Of a stretch of 64,000 bases of DNA, positions 1 to 8,903 are shown one piece after another (position 1 is the first letter of the stretch; each line of letters opens with the position of its first letter). Source of the stretch: Pseudomonadota bacterium (GTDB lineage Bacteria; Pseudomonadota; Alphaproteobacteria; Rhizobiales; Hyphomicrobiaceae); assembly GCA_018242215.1 (NCBI GenBank), contig JAFECG010000018.1:62001-126000 (forward strand), in the 5' to 3' direction. A model generated the notes under the pieces. It was given only the letters and a program-made list of their open reading frames with translations, ran no database searches and was not told where the DNA came from. A program made the position numbers and the translations under genes.

Positions 1-416
1 ATGTCCGTGCCGACGATATCGCATGCATCAGCACGACTTTTCGGCTGCTCGGTGCCAACGACAAAGTCTGCATCAGCGCTTTCGACGATCCGAAGGTCCC
101 GGGGGTTGCTTGCCATATCAGCCAGGCGAGGACCGGAGGACTCAAAGGGACATTCGGTCTCGCGGAAGATCCTTCACGGTTTTCTATTTCCTGTCGGCAG
201 ATCGGGCCCATCACCGTCGACATATCCAAGCTGCCCGATGACGAGAAGGTTTACTCGGAGAGCACGTCGCTGTTCTTCAAGCACACGCACGTTTTCCGGA
301 CGATCGACAAGAAGCGCAACACGCTCATTTACGTCGCCATCAGCGATCGATTGGTCGATGGATCACCCTTCAATGCGATCTCGACAGTTCCGATCATGCC
401 GTGGAGTGACCGCTGA
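1..416 (+). CDS. creA: CreA family protein, 3' part
   Basis: The reading frame is open from base 3 and stops at a TGA at 414-416. It has no start inside the window, so the 5' end lies outside. The 137 visible residues match the CreA family (PF05981): the segments DDIACISTTFRLLGAND, VACHISQARTGGLKG, SISCRQIGP and SLFFKHTHVFRTID are typical. CreA proteins are small and usually carry a signal peptide; their biochemical role is unknown. The signal peptide would be in the missing part. The gene converges on the small minus-strand gene at 441-701, with 24 bases between them. Confidence 0.9.
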   Translation, partial: VRADDIACISTTFRLLGANDKVCISAFDDPKVPGVACHISQARTGGLKGTFGLAEDPSRFSISCRQIGPITVDISKLPDDEKVYSESTSLFFKHTHVFRTIDKKRNTLIYVAISDRLVDGSPFNAISTVPIMPWSDR

Positions 417-440
417 TGCCCGCGTTGGCCAACTCAGGGA

Positions 441-701
441 TCAGAGAAATACAGGCGTCTCATAGCCCCGCTGCCGTTGGTATGTCGGTGCAGGCCGTGA
501 ACGAAGATAAAGGCGCACCGACTTCTCAAGAAGACGATTGACGTCGGGATAGGTATTCCCGATGGAGAGAATGCAGGCTGCGAGCCGCTCCTTTTCAGAG
601 TTGGGCGCGCCGGCAAGGCTGAGTTCTCTGGTGGCGCGCTCGAGCACGATCGTCATACGGTCGAGCACTTCCGGCAGGTAGGCGCGAGAAGAAGATTCCA
701 T
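441..701 (-). CDS. small conserved-looking hypothetical protein, 86 aa
   Basis: I do not recognise a family. The start chosen is the ATG at 701 because a GGGAG ribosome binding site lies about 8 bases upstream. A GTG at 734 would add 11 residues but has no such site. The product is basic and probably helical (LPEVLDRMTIVLERATREL, then RLLEKSVRLYLRSR), with no signal peptide or membrane segment, so it is likely cytoplasmic. It stands alone: 190 bases separate it from the next minus-strand gene upstream, and it converges on creA. Confidence 0.55.
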   Translation of the reverse strand: MESSSRAYLPEVLDRMTIVLERATRELSLAGAPNSEKERLAACILSIGNTYPDVNRLLEKSVRLYLRSRPAPTYQRQRGYETPVFL

Positions 702-924
702 CGGTTTACTCCCGAATACTCTTCCCCCACTCACAACCCTATAGCACGCGCAAGCGTCAGATCGAAGACAGCGACACCATCAGGCATAGGTGCAATGTTG
801 AATTGGATATATCGATTGGCCGGATTTACGAGCGGATTTGCTCAGGCGCGTCGTCGAAATGTGGGAAAGACATCCCGAGAGAGCTTTCACATTCTCGCGA
901 GTAATGTTGCACCTGCGGGTGGAT

Positions 925-1248
925 TCATTTTTGGACAAATGCGCGCGACGTGAGGTCTTCTCCCTTTTCGCTGAGAGCAAGGACAGTGCGCTGCGAACGC
1001 TCGCTTCGGCGGACGATGTGGAGAAGCTTCAAGTTGCCGTCCGACAGCGCCGTGATCTCGCGAAGCGTCAAGGCATGCTCGACGCCGATCTTGAGGGAAA
1101 ACGTTCGGCTGTCGTTGGCAATGTCAAAATGGAGCGCGGCGAGAATAGCCGCGCCAATCGGGGATAGGGCCGGATCAAAAACGCGGAGGGCCGCGACGGC
1201 TTCAAGAAACTCATCTTCGGTGATTTCCGTCGGTGAGGCCGAACTCAT
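925..1248 (-). CDS. hypothetical protein coupled to a YdeP-type molybdoenzyme, 107 aa
   Basis: The ATG overlaps the stop of the upstream oxidoreductase gene by four bases (ATGA), which suggests translational coupling and a shared role. The protein is acidic at the N-terminus, followed by an Ala-rich helix (SPIGAAILAALHFDIAND). The C-terminal half reads like an alternation of helix and strand (HALTLREITALSDGNLKLL, then RTVLALSEKGEDL), a pattern seen in small winged-helix folds, but this is only a resemblance. No metal-binding Cys cluster or signal peptide is present. It could be an accessory or chaperone for the molybdoenzyme; function unknown. Confidence 0.6.
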   Translation of the reverse strand: MSSASPTEITEDEFLEAVAALRVFDPALSPIGAAILAALHFDIANDSRTFSLKIGVEHALTLREITALSDGNLKLLHIVRRSERSQRTVLALSEKGEDLTSRAFVQK

Positions 1249-3593
1249 GCGGCGCGGGCCTGCCCGGACAAACGAAAGGAGACAAGCACCGACTTAGACG
1301 TCGGCGTATCGCTCAGTTCGCCTGCGGACGAGATCGGGACGAGTACATTGAGCTCAGGGTAATAGCCCGCCACCGAACCACGCGGCAGATCGTAGGGGAC
1401 GACACGAAAGCTTTCCGCAATACGTTCAACGCCATCCTCATGCCGGCCGATGATGTCGACCCGATCGCCGGCGCTGGCGCCGATTTCAGCAAGATCTTCG
1501 GGGTTGACGAAAACGATGCGGCGTTCGCCGTAGATTCCACGATAGCGGTCATCGAGACCGTAGATCGTCGTATTATACTGATCGTGCGAACGGAACGTCT
1601 GGAGCACGAAGGTGCCGCGCTCGCCGAGCGCCTGCTGGTGTTCGGTTAGAGTTGGAAGCTCGCAGCTTGAAAAGGTCGCTCGTCCCGAGCGTGTATTCCA
1701 GATCCGCTCCGCGGCGCCGTTCGGGAGACGGAAGCCGCGTGGCTTACGTACCCGCCCGTTGAAGTCGTGGAAGCCCGGAATTGTGCGTGCGATCAGGTCG
1801 CGAATGCGATCGTAATGATGGGCGAGGCCTTTCCAGTCAACGGTTTCGGAACCGACGGTTGCCTCGGCGATGCCTGCGATGATCCCGATCTCAGAACGGA
1901 GTTCGGGTGATGCGGGACGATTGATGCCGCCCGAGCCGTGCACCATGCTCATCGAATCCTCGACCGTCACGATCTGCGCCACGCCATCAGAATTGCGGTC
2001 GATTTCCGTGCGGCCGAGGCAAGGGAGGACATAGCTCACTTCGCCTGGCAGCAGATGCGAATGATTGAGCTTCGTTGCAATGCTCACTGTCAGCTTCTGA
2101 TTCATCAGCGCTTTGGCTATGAGTGGGCTGTCCGGGGTCGCGCGCGCGAAATTACCACCAAGGCCGATAAAAGCTTGGGCGGTGCCGTCAAGCATGGCGC
2201 CGATTGCAGCCAACACGTTGTGGCCATGTCGCCGCGGCATCGGAACGCGAAATTCTTTTTCGAGAGCGTCGAGGAATGCGCGGGGCGGCTTTTCGTTGAT
2301 GCCGACGGTCCGATCGCCTTGGACGTTCGAATGGCCGCGGACGGGGCAAAGACCGGTGCCGGGACGTCCAACGTTGCCGCGCAGGAACAGGAAGTTCGCG
2401 AGTTCGCGAATGGTCGCGACAGAGTGGCGATGTTGCGTAACGCCCATCGCCCACGTGCAGATGGTCTTTTCCGACCGGATATAGATTTCAGCCAGTTCTT
2501 CAATTTCGGCGTGCGAGAGGCCGGACTGATCTTCGATCTGCTCCCAACTCGTCGCGTCAACGCTAGCACGATAGAATTCAAAGCCGGACGTGTGCTGAGC
2601 GAGGAACGCGCGATCGAGGATCGAGGGCTGCCCGGCAGCGAGTGCAGCATCGTCTGCCGCGAACACGGCTTTGGCCATCCCCCGAACGGCGGCCATGTCG
2701 CCTCCGACGCGCACCTGATAATACGCGTTGGCGATCGCCGTGCTGCCGCCCATGATCATTTCTAGCTTGTCCTGCGGATCGGCGAATCGCTCGAGGCCTT
2801 TTTCCCGAACGGGATTGAAGACAGCGATTTTCGCGCCGCGGACCGCCGCACGGCGAAGGTCTCCGAGCATGCGGGGATGGTTGGTGCCGGGATTCTGGCC
2901 GATGACGAAAATGGCGTCGGCCTTCTCGAAGTCTTCGAGCATGACCGTGCCCTTGCCGATACCAACGGCTTGCTCGAGTGCGACGCCGCTCGCCTCATGG
3001 CACATGTTCGAACAGTCGGGGAAATTGTTCGTGCCGTAAAGACGGACGAAGAGCTGATAAATGTAGGCGGCTTCGTTGGAGGCGCGGCCGGAGGTGTAGA
3101 ACTCGGCACGGTCAGGGCTATCGAGCCCCTTCAGGATCTTGCCAATCTCGCTGAAAGCCTCGTCCCACGAGGCCTGAACATAGCGGTCGCTCGCGCGGTC
3201 GTAACGCAGCGGGTGGGTCAGGCGTCCCTGGCGTTCCAGGTCATAGTCGGACCATTGGCGAAGCTCGGTGACGGTGTGCGCCCGAAAGAAGTCGGGCTTG
3301 ACGCGCTTGTCAGTCGACTCCCAAGCGACGGCTTTGACACCGTTCTCGCAGAACTCGAAGGAAGAGCCATGCTCGGGATCGCCCCACGCGCAGCCCGGGC
3401 AGTCGAAACCATCGGGTTGATTGGCTTTGAGCATCGTCACGGCACCCGAAAGGGGTGCACCGCTTGCGAGAAGCTTTTTCCCGCAGCTCCTTAGCGCGCC
3501 CCAGCCGCCAGCGGCTTTCGACTTCTTTCCAACGAATTCGGGTTTGCCCATCGCATCATTTCCAACAACTGCCTTCCCGGCGTCGTTGTGCAT
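1245..3593 (-). CDS. FdhF/YdeP family molybdopterin oxidoreductase
   Basis: About 782 residues, the usual size for the YdeP branch of the formate dehydrogenase alpha family. The N-terminal region has AAGGWGALRSCGKKLL and then FDCPGCAWGDP, the YdeP-type replacement for the [4Fe-4S] ligand region of true formate dehydrogenases. Molybdopterin-binding signatures follow, such as DAIFVIGQNPGTNHPRML, GVTQHRHSVATIRELANFL and RGNVGRPGTGLCPVRGHSNV, and the C-terminal molybdopterin-dinucleotide-binding domain contains FRSHDQYNTTIYGLDDRYRG. No twin-arginine signal is seen, so it is probably cytoplasmic. The substrate is unknown; relatives have been linked to acid resistance, but that is family knowledge. 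The ATG at 3593 was chosen; a TTG at 3617 and an ATG at 3551 are alternatives. Confidence 0.9.
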   Translation of the reverse strand: MHNDAGKAVVGNDAMGKPEFVGKKSKAAGGWGALRSCGKKLLASGAPLSGAVTMLKANQPDGFDCPGCAWGDPEHGSSFEFCENGVKAVAWESTDKRVKPDFFRAHTVTELRQWSDYDLERQGRLTHPLRYDRASDRYVQASWDEAFSEIGKILKGLDSPDRAEFYTSGRASNEAAYIYQLFVRLYGTNNFPDCSNMCHEASGVALEQAVGIGKGTVMLEDFEKADAIFVIGQNPGTNHPRMLGDLRRAAVRGAKIAVFNPVREKGLERFADPQDKLEMIMGGSTAIANAYYQVRVGGDMAAVRGMAKAVFAADDAALAAGQPSILDRAFLAQHTSGFEFYRASVDATSWEQIEDQSGLSHAEIEELAEIYIRSEKTICTWAMGVTQHRHSVATIRELANFLFLRGNVGRPGTGLCPVRGHSNVQGDRTVGINEKPPRAFLDALEKEFRVPMPRRHGHNVLAAIGAMLDGTAQAFIGLGGNFARATPDSPLIAKALMNQKLTVSIATKLNHSHLLPGEVSYVLPCLGRTEIDRNSDGVAQIVTVEDSMSMVHGSGGINRPASPELRSEIGIIAGIAEATVGSETVDWKGLAHHYDRIRDLIARTIPGFHDFNGRVRKPRGFRLPNGAAERIWNTRSGRATFSSCELPTLTEHQQALGERGTFVLQTFRSHDQYNTTIYGLDDRYRGIYGERRIVFVNPEDLAEIGASAGDRVDIIGRHEDGVERIAESFRVVPYDLPRGSVAGYYPELNVLVPISSAGELSDTPTSKSVLVSFRLSGQARAA

Positions 3594-3773
3594 GTGCGAA
3601 ATGCATTCTTTCCGCAACGCACGCGGGACGAATAACCGTTATGCGTGAATGGCATATCCCGGAACAGTTTCAGAGATTTAGCGCGGATGAGAGAGGTGAC
3701 GGTGTGCCTCAAAAAGCCACCCTGTGCCGGACAGCCACATCGCACCGTGAAGACCCGCCAAGTTTGGCTACGC

Positions 3774-5333
3774 TCACGGAAAGGCTTGGTAGATCCAGGT
3801 TTCGCTGAGAGCCCGGTCGTCCTTGGCGAGGTAGGCGCGGAGATCGGCTGGCTGGCCGTTGAGGTCGCCGAGGTCGAACATCATCCGCCACCTGTTAGTC
3901 CCGACGACAGGGAAGGCCTCGACGCCGCTGATGGTGCCGTTCGTCGTCGTGACGATGGTTTTGGTGCCGCCATATCGCGTCTGGTCTTCGAGGTCTTTGC
4001 CTTCGACGTCGATCATGAACTTCCGCGCGCCGGGTTTCGTGTGCCGGAGATCGAGGTCTCGCCCGCCGAGACCACCAATGCCGATGCGCGTCGCGACGAT
4101 GCGACCAAGGCCTCCCGCCGGCGGGGAATCGATGCCCCAATACAAGCGATAGTGCGCGTTGATCATCGAGCCTTTGACGATAGGCTCGGCAGGTGTCCAG
4201 AAGGCCACCATGTTGTCTTCGGTCTCGTTCGTGGTCGGAAGCTGGACGAGATTGATGGCACCTTTGCCCCAGCCGGACATGGGCTCGACCCACATGCTCG
4301 GGCGCCGGTCATAGAAGAGACTGTCGTCCTGGTAGTGATCGAAATTGCGGTCGCGCTGGATCAATCCGAAGCCTTTTGGATTCTCGTCGACGAAGCTGTT
4401 CGTCACGATGCGCGGCGGATTGGAGAGCGGTCTCCAGATACGTTCGCCCCGGCCTGTCCACATCGAGAGACCGTCGCAATCGTGAACCTCGGGACGCCAA
4501 TCGCCGCGGAATGTCCCCGAATTTTCGCCATACCAGTACATGCCGGTCAGAGGCGCAATTCCGAGCATGTCGACAGGTGCACGGAAATAAAGTTCGCATT
4601 CGATCTCTTGCAAGGCACCGCCGTTGCCACCTTGGATGCGGCGGCTGTCCATGCGATAGGCGCCGACAACGCTTTGGCCTTCAAGTAGTGCATAGATCGT
4701 CATGCCGGCGCCGTTCGGCTCGAGCCAAAAACTGGAAAAGCGCGGGAACTCCTCGGGCTTGCCGGTATTGATGGCAAGGCCACGTGCCGAACCGCCGTAT
4801 TGGTCGTTCGGATCGGATGCACGAAAATACGAAGCGCCGAGATAGGCGAGCCAGTCGCTGACGCCGCCGCGACTCATCAGGCGAAACCCGGCGAAGCCAG
4901 CATTCTTCAGTTTGCGAAGCGGATGGTCCGCGGGCATGTTGAAGTAGTCGGGGCTGTAGACGACCTCGCGCGCCGTGCCATTGTCCAACACATAGATACG
5001 AACGGGTTCTGCATAGAACCGTCCCTGCGGAAAGAGCCGGACCGTCTGCGCGCCCGGGACGCCGTGCCACAACTCCATCTCGGGTTTGTAGACCGCCTGA
5101 GCGAACGTATCGAAGGTCATTCCACGCAACGGATCGGACGCATCCGGCTGGGGCGGCGGCACGTAAGGCGACTGGGACAGGGTTTTCGCCTGCTGCTTCA
5201 GAGCATCGAACGAGAATGGCTGCGGTGCTCCCAGCATGGCAGAGCCGACCTTATCGTCGCTCCTGGCCGACGTGGTCCATCCTGCCACCGTCGCCGTGAG
5301 AGCGCCGGCTAAAATGTGTCGACGGTCGAGCAT
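3774..5333 (-). CDS. periplasmic glucan biosynthesis protein, MdoG/OpgD family
   Basis: 519 residues spanning the full MdoG domain (PF04349): FSFDALKQQAKTLSQSPY near the N-terminus, YSPDYFNMPADHPLRKL, GGVSDWLAYLGASYFRA and SRGGVSDWL are family hallmarks. OpgG/OpgD proteins act in the periplasm on osmoregulated beta-glucans. The N-terminus MLDRRHILAGALTATVAG carries an RR pair before a hydrophobic stretch, which fits a twin-arginine signal and so resembles OpgD more than OpgG. No glucosyltransferase gene (opgH) is adjacent. The gene is 180 bases downstream of the molybdoenzyme start on the same strand and is probably transcribed separately. No convincing ribosome binding site precedes the ATG. 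Confidence 0.93.
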   Translation of the reverse strand: MLDRRHILAGALTATVAGWTTSARSDDKVGSAMLGAPQPFSFDALKQQAKTLSQSPYVPPPQPDASDPLRGMTFDTFAQAVYKPEMELWHGVPGAQTVRLFPQGRFYAEPVRIYVLDNGTAREVVYSPDYFNMPADHPLRKLKNAGFAGFRLMSRGGVSDWLAYLGASYFRASDPNDQYGGSARGLAINTGKPEEFPRFSSFWLEPNGAGMTIYALLEGQSVVGAYRMDSRRIQGGNGGALQEIECELYFRAPVDMLGIAPLTGMYWYGENSGTFRGDWRPEVHDCDGLSMWTGRGERIWRPLSNPPRIVTNSFVDENPKGFGLIQRDRNFDHYQDDSLFYDRRPSMWVEPMSGWGKGAINLVQLPTTNETEDNMVAFWTPAEPIVKGSMINAHYRLYWGIDSPPAGGLGRIVATRIGIGGLGGRDLDLRHTKPGARKFMIDVEGKDLEDQTRYGGTKTIVTTTNGTISGVEAFPVVGTNRWRMMFDLGDLNGQPADLRAYLAKDDRALSETWIYQAFP

Positions 5334-5759
5334 TTGGAGGAGCCTATGATGTGAGCCGCTGAGGGATGGATGATGAAGATGGCGACGGCTTATATCGGCG
5401 AGAAGGCAATAATTTCAACTCCGTGCCAAGGCTGCAGTCCCTTGCGAAGATTGAGTGTGGGTCAGGCAGGGGTTTCATTGCGCGGTTTGACAATATTAAG
5501 GCCGCTGAAGGGAGCATCCAGTCCGGAGGGCACGTAGGGGATCAGCCTCCCAGTGCGTCCATTTTGCATCGCACAAGCTAGTTGCCTTGCGTTCGCCCGG
5601 GTTCGGGGCTGAGGCGTCCATCCCTTCTAAATTCTAATGAGCGCCGTCTTAAGAGCATTTGTTAGCTAATCGGTCACTATCAAGCAGGTATCTTCTTTTC
5701 GCCTATTCTTTAATCGTCAATTTTGCTTTTTTCTCACGTTTCTACAGTGCGATATTCAA
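5334..5759. other. divergent intergenic region, no gene seen
   Basis: This 426-base gap lies between the glucan gene (minus) and the GAF-GGDEF-EAL gene (plus), so it should hold promoters for both. A 71-codon open frame at 5366-5581 lacks a ribosome binding site and any family resemblance. The part from about 5630 is much richer in A and T than the surroundings, with T-runs near 5725-5735, as expected for a promoter region. I found no riboswitch, tRNA or clear operator. Confidence 0.5.
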
Positions 5760-7679
5760 ATGAGCTTTTCTATCAGGACGCCCCTCGATTTATTAAGAGG
5801 CGGTAATGGGCAGATAATGACCGGCGAGGATGATATTTTCGATCCAAAAGCCACCGAAGAGAGACTGCGTTGTCTTCAGCAACAACTGCTCGTCGGAATC
5901 GCTCTCGGTGACTCTCTCGTCAACGTCATGACAGCGTTGTGCAACGGCGTTGAAGCGCTGGCGCCGGGGGTTATCTGTTCGATCGTTGCGGTCGATGACA
6001 ACGGTCGATTGAAATTTCTTGCGGGGCCTCGGCTTCCGCAAGTTTATGCCGACGCCGTGAGCGGCATTACCGTCGGCCCCGAGGTCGGCTCTTGCGGAAC
6101 CGCCATCTTTCTCAATCGGCCGATCGAGACTGTAGAGATTGCGTCTGACCCGCTGTGGGCAGACTATAGGTCGCTCGCGTTGCCGTACGGATTGCGTGCG
6201 TGCTGGTCTTGTCCCATCAGCTCAGCTGAGGACCGCGTGCTCGGCGCCTTCGCGTTCTATTTTCGAGAACCGAGGAGGGCAAGCGCCTGGGAATGCTTGA
6301 TCGCGCAGGAGTGCGCGAACTTCTGCGCGGTGGCTATCGAGAATTCGGAAGCCAGGACGAGACTCAATAATCTTGCATTCTTCGATTCCCTGACGGGCCT
6401 GGGTAATCGGGCCACGCTCGAAAACCGATTGGGACTCATTCTTCAGCATTCTTCTGAAACTCGGCGGCCGGTGGGCATTTTCCATATCGACGTCGTGGAA
6501 TTCCGGGCGATAAACGACCTGCACGGGTACGCTGTCGGCGATCGCGCATTGATGCAAGTCGCCGAGCGCTTGCGTTCCATCGCCGGGGATTGCGATCTCG
6601 TCGTGCGTCTCGGCGGAGATGATTTCCTCGTCGCCAAAACGGCATCCTCGGGAGCATTTGACGTGGAGGCGCTCGCCCAGGAGTTCGTCGGCGGCTTGCA
6701 AGGACGGTACGATCTGGAAGGGGGCGAATGCTTCTCCATCAAGGTGCGAGTTGGCGTTGCGCAGTTTCCTCTGAATGGAAAAGAGCAGGACGAATTGCTC
6801 GTGCGTGCAGAAACCGCACTTCGTCGTGCGAAGAGAAGCGAGCAGGGATATGCAATCTTCGATGCGCATATGCAGCTCGAGCAGCATCGGCGTCGCTCAT
6901 TGGAACGCGATGTCGGCCTTGGCGTCGAGAGGGGGGAATTCGCCGTCGTCTTCCAACCCCAAGTCAACGCGAAACGGGGGACCATCGGCGGTTTCGAAAC
7001 ATTGCTGCGATGGAACCATCCGGCGCATGGCCTCATCCCGCCAACGGATTTCATTCCCGTAGCCGAAGCAAAAGGCGCGATTCTCGGAATCGGTGCGTTC
7101 GTTCTTCGTGAGGCGTGCAGATGTGCGGCGCAGTGGCATGAAAAGCTGAGACTTGCGGTGAACGTTTCACCCGCTCAAATCGTGCGATCCGATTTCGCCC
7201 AACTCGTGCGAAATGTACTTTCGGAAACCGGTCTAGAACCGTACCGCCTCGAATTGGAAGTGACCGAAAGCCTCTTTATTCAGGATGATGCGACCGCATC
7301 GACGACGCTTCGCCGGCTCAAGGATCTTGGTGTCAGTGTTGCAATCGATGATTTCGGAACCGGATATTCGTCACTCAGCACCTTGCGGTCCTTCCCATTC
7401 GACCGGATCAAGGTGGACCGCAGCTTCGTCGCCGATATGGTCCACAATTCCGACGCTGCGGTTATCGTCAATTCGGTGATCGGACTTGGTCGGGCAATGG
7501 GTTTACGGGTGGTCGCTGAGGGTGTCGAAACCAAGGAGCAGGCGACGATGCTCCGGCGTGCCGGCTGCCACGAGCTTCAGGGTTATCTCTTCGGCAAACC
7601 GCTACCGGCGGAAAATTACGCTCACATCATGCGGCCGGGCGCTCTCCTTGGCCGCCGCGATCGCTCCACGGCGATTTAG
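5760..7679 (+). CDS. GAF-GGDEF-EAL cyclic di-GMP signalling protein
   Basis: 639 residues with no membrane segment, so it is a cytoplasmic signalling protein. Residues about 45-195 form a GAF sensor domain (GSCGTAIFLNRPIETVEIA). A GGDEF domain follows (FFDSLTGLGNRATLENRL), with the signature written GGDDF at 285-289 and no RxxD inhibitory site five residues upstream. The EAL domain keeps its catalytic set: the entry motif reads ETL instead of EAL, then NVSPAQI, LEVTES, IDDFGTGYSSL, IKVDRSFV, AEGVET and LQGYLFGKPLP. Phosphodiesterase activity is therefore likely; cyclase activity is uncertain because of the E-to-D change. The GAF ligand is unknown. It is monocistronic and converges on the CoA-transferase gene. 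Confidence 0.93.
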   Translation: MSFSIRTPLDLLRGGNGQIMTGEDDIFDPKATEERLRCLQQQLLVGIALGDSLVNVMTALCNGVEALAPGVICSIVAVDDNGRLKFLAGPRLPQVYADAVSGITVGPEVGSCGTAIFLNRPIETVEIASDPLWADYRSLALPYGLRACWSCPISSAEDRVLGAFAFYFREPRRASAWECLIAQECANFCAVAIENSEARTRLNNLAFFDSLTGLGNRATLENRLGLILQHSSETRRPVGIFHIDVVEFRAINDLHGYAVGDRALMQVAERLRSIAGDCDLVVRLGGDDFLVAKTASSGAFDVEALAQEFVGGLQGRYDLEGGECFSIKVRVGVAQFPLNGKEQDELLVRAETALRRAKRSEQGYAIFDAHMQLEQHRRRSLERDVGLGVERGEFAVVFQPQVNAKRGTIGGFETLLRWNHPAHGLIPPTDFIPVAEAKGAILGIGAFVLREACRCAAQWHEKLRLAVNVSPAQIVRSDFAQLVRNVLSETGLEPYRLELEVTESLFIQDDATASTTLRRLKDLGVSVAIDDFGTGYSSLSTLRSFPFDRIKVDRSFVADMVHNSDAAVIVNSVIGLGRAMGLRVVAEGVETKEQATMLRRAGCHELQGYLFGKPLPAENYAHIMRPGALLGRRDRSTAI

Positions 7680-7691
7680 GCGCGGTCAAGA

Positions 7692-8903
7692 TCAAGAGCT
7701 TTCCGTCACGACGCGCCATGGGTCTTCCTCGGCGGCTAGGCGGCCGAGAATATCGTCGGTGTGTTCGCCGAGTTTCGGACTTGCGGTTGCGGCCATGCAT
7801 GGCTCGCCATCGACCACGATCGGGTTGCGGACCGTCGGCACCGGGACGCCGTTCTTTCTCGGCAGTTCCTGGTGCATGCCCCGGGCAACGACGTGGGGAT
7901 CTGCGAAGACCTGATCGAGCCTGTTGACCGGACCAGCGGGAACGCCTTTGGCCTCGAGCGCGGCGAGCAATTTACTTGCCGGATACTTCGCCGTTTCCGT
8001 CTCGAGCAGTGGAATAAGCTCGGCGCGGTTCATGACGCGGGCGGCATTTGTTTTGAAACGGGCGTCCGCTGCAAGTTCCTTGATTCCGAGGATTTCGCAG
8101 ACGCGGACGAACTGCGCGTCATTGCCGGCGGCGATGATGAATGGTCCGTCAGCAGCTCGGAAGACTTGGTATGGGACGATGTTCGGATGAGCATTCCCGA
8201 GGCGACGTGGCGGCTTTCCTGATGCCAAGTAGTTCATCGCCTGATTGGCAAGGACGGCAACCTGCGTGTCGAGAAGTGCCATGTCGACGTAGGCACCTTC
8301 TCCAGTCGCGGCTCTCCGGTTGAGCGCCGCGAGAATCCCTATGGTCCCGTAGAGGCCGGTGAAAATGTCGGCGAAGGCCACGCCGATCTTCTGCGGCTCG
8401 CCGTCGGGCGCGCCGGTCAGATCCATGATGCCGCCCATGCCCTGCATGATGAAATCATACCCGGCGCGCGGCGCGTACGGTCCTGACTGCCCGAAGCCGG
8501 TGATCGAGCAATAAATGATGCCAGGATTGATAGCTTTGATCGCGGAATAATCGAGGCCGTATTTGGCGAGGCCGCCGACCTTGAAATTTTCGATGATGAC
8601 GTCCGCTTGTTTGGCGAGCGCGATTGCGGCTTCGCGGCCTTCAGAGCTTTCGTAGTCGATCGCGATCGATCTCTTGCCGCGGTTCGTTGCGTGGAAATAT
8701 GCAGCCGAGCCTGGACCGTCATCGTCGGCGATGAAGGGCGGGCCCCAACCGCGCGTATCGTCGCCACCTTCGGGTCTTTCGACCTTGATGACAGAAGCCC
8801 CGAGGTCGGCAAGTGTCTGGCCGGCCCATGGTCCTGCGAGCACTCTGGCAAGCTCGAGCACCCGCAAGCCGGCGAGCGGTTTCGTTGCGTTGAATGTCGT
8901 CAT
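7692..8903 (-). CDS. class III (CaiB/BaiF) CoA-transferase, probably acting on glutarate
   Basis: 403 residues, the usual family length, with [20 protein letters not shown] at the N-terminus, [17 protein letters not shown], and [20 protein letters not shown]. The Asp in the segment [10 protein letters not shown] is at the position expected for the catalytic residue. The ATG overlaps the stop of glutaryl-CoA dehydrogenase by four bases. That neighbour makes a succinyl-CoA:glutarate CoA-transferase role likely, so that glutarate is activated to glutaryl-CoA and then oxidised. The family fold is certain; the substrate is inferred from context. Confidence 0.92.
   Translation of the reverse strand: MTTFNATKPLAGLRVLELARVLAGPWAGQTLADLGASVIKVERPEGGDDTRGWGPPFIADDDGPGSAAYFHATNRGKRSIAIDYESSEGREAAIALAKQADVIIENFKVGGLAKYGLDYSAIKAINPGIIYCSITGFGQSGPYAPRAGYDFIMQGMGGIMDLTGAPDGEPQKIGVAFADIFTGLYGTIGILAALNRRAATGEGAYVDMALLDTQVAVLANQAMNYLASGKPPRRLGNAHPNIVPYQVFRAADGPFIIAAGNDAQFVRVCEILGIKELAADARFKTNAARVMNRAELIPLLETETAKYPASKLLAALEAKGVPAGPVNRLDQVFADPHVVARGMHQELPRKNGVPVPTVRNPIVVDGEPCMAATASPKLGEHTDDILGRLAAEEDPWRVVTESS

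Noticed and set aside
5366-5581. 71-codon plus-strand frame between the glucan gene and the cyclic di-GMP gene
   Set aside because: No ribosome binding site, unlikely composition and no family features.
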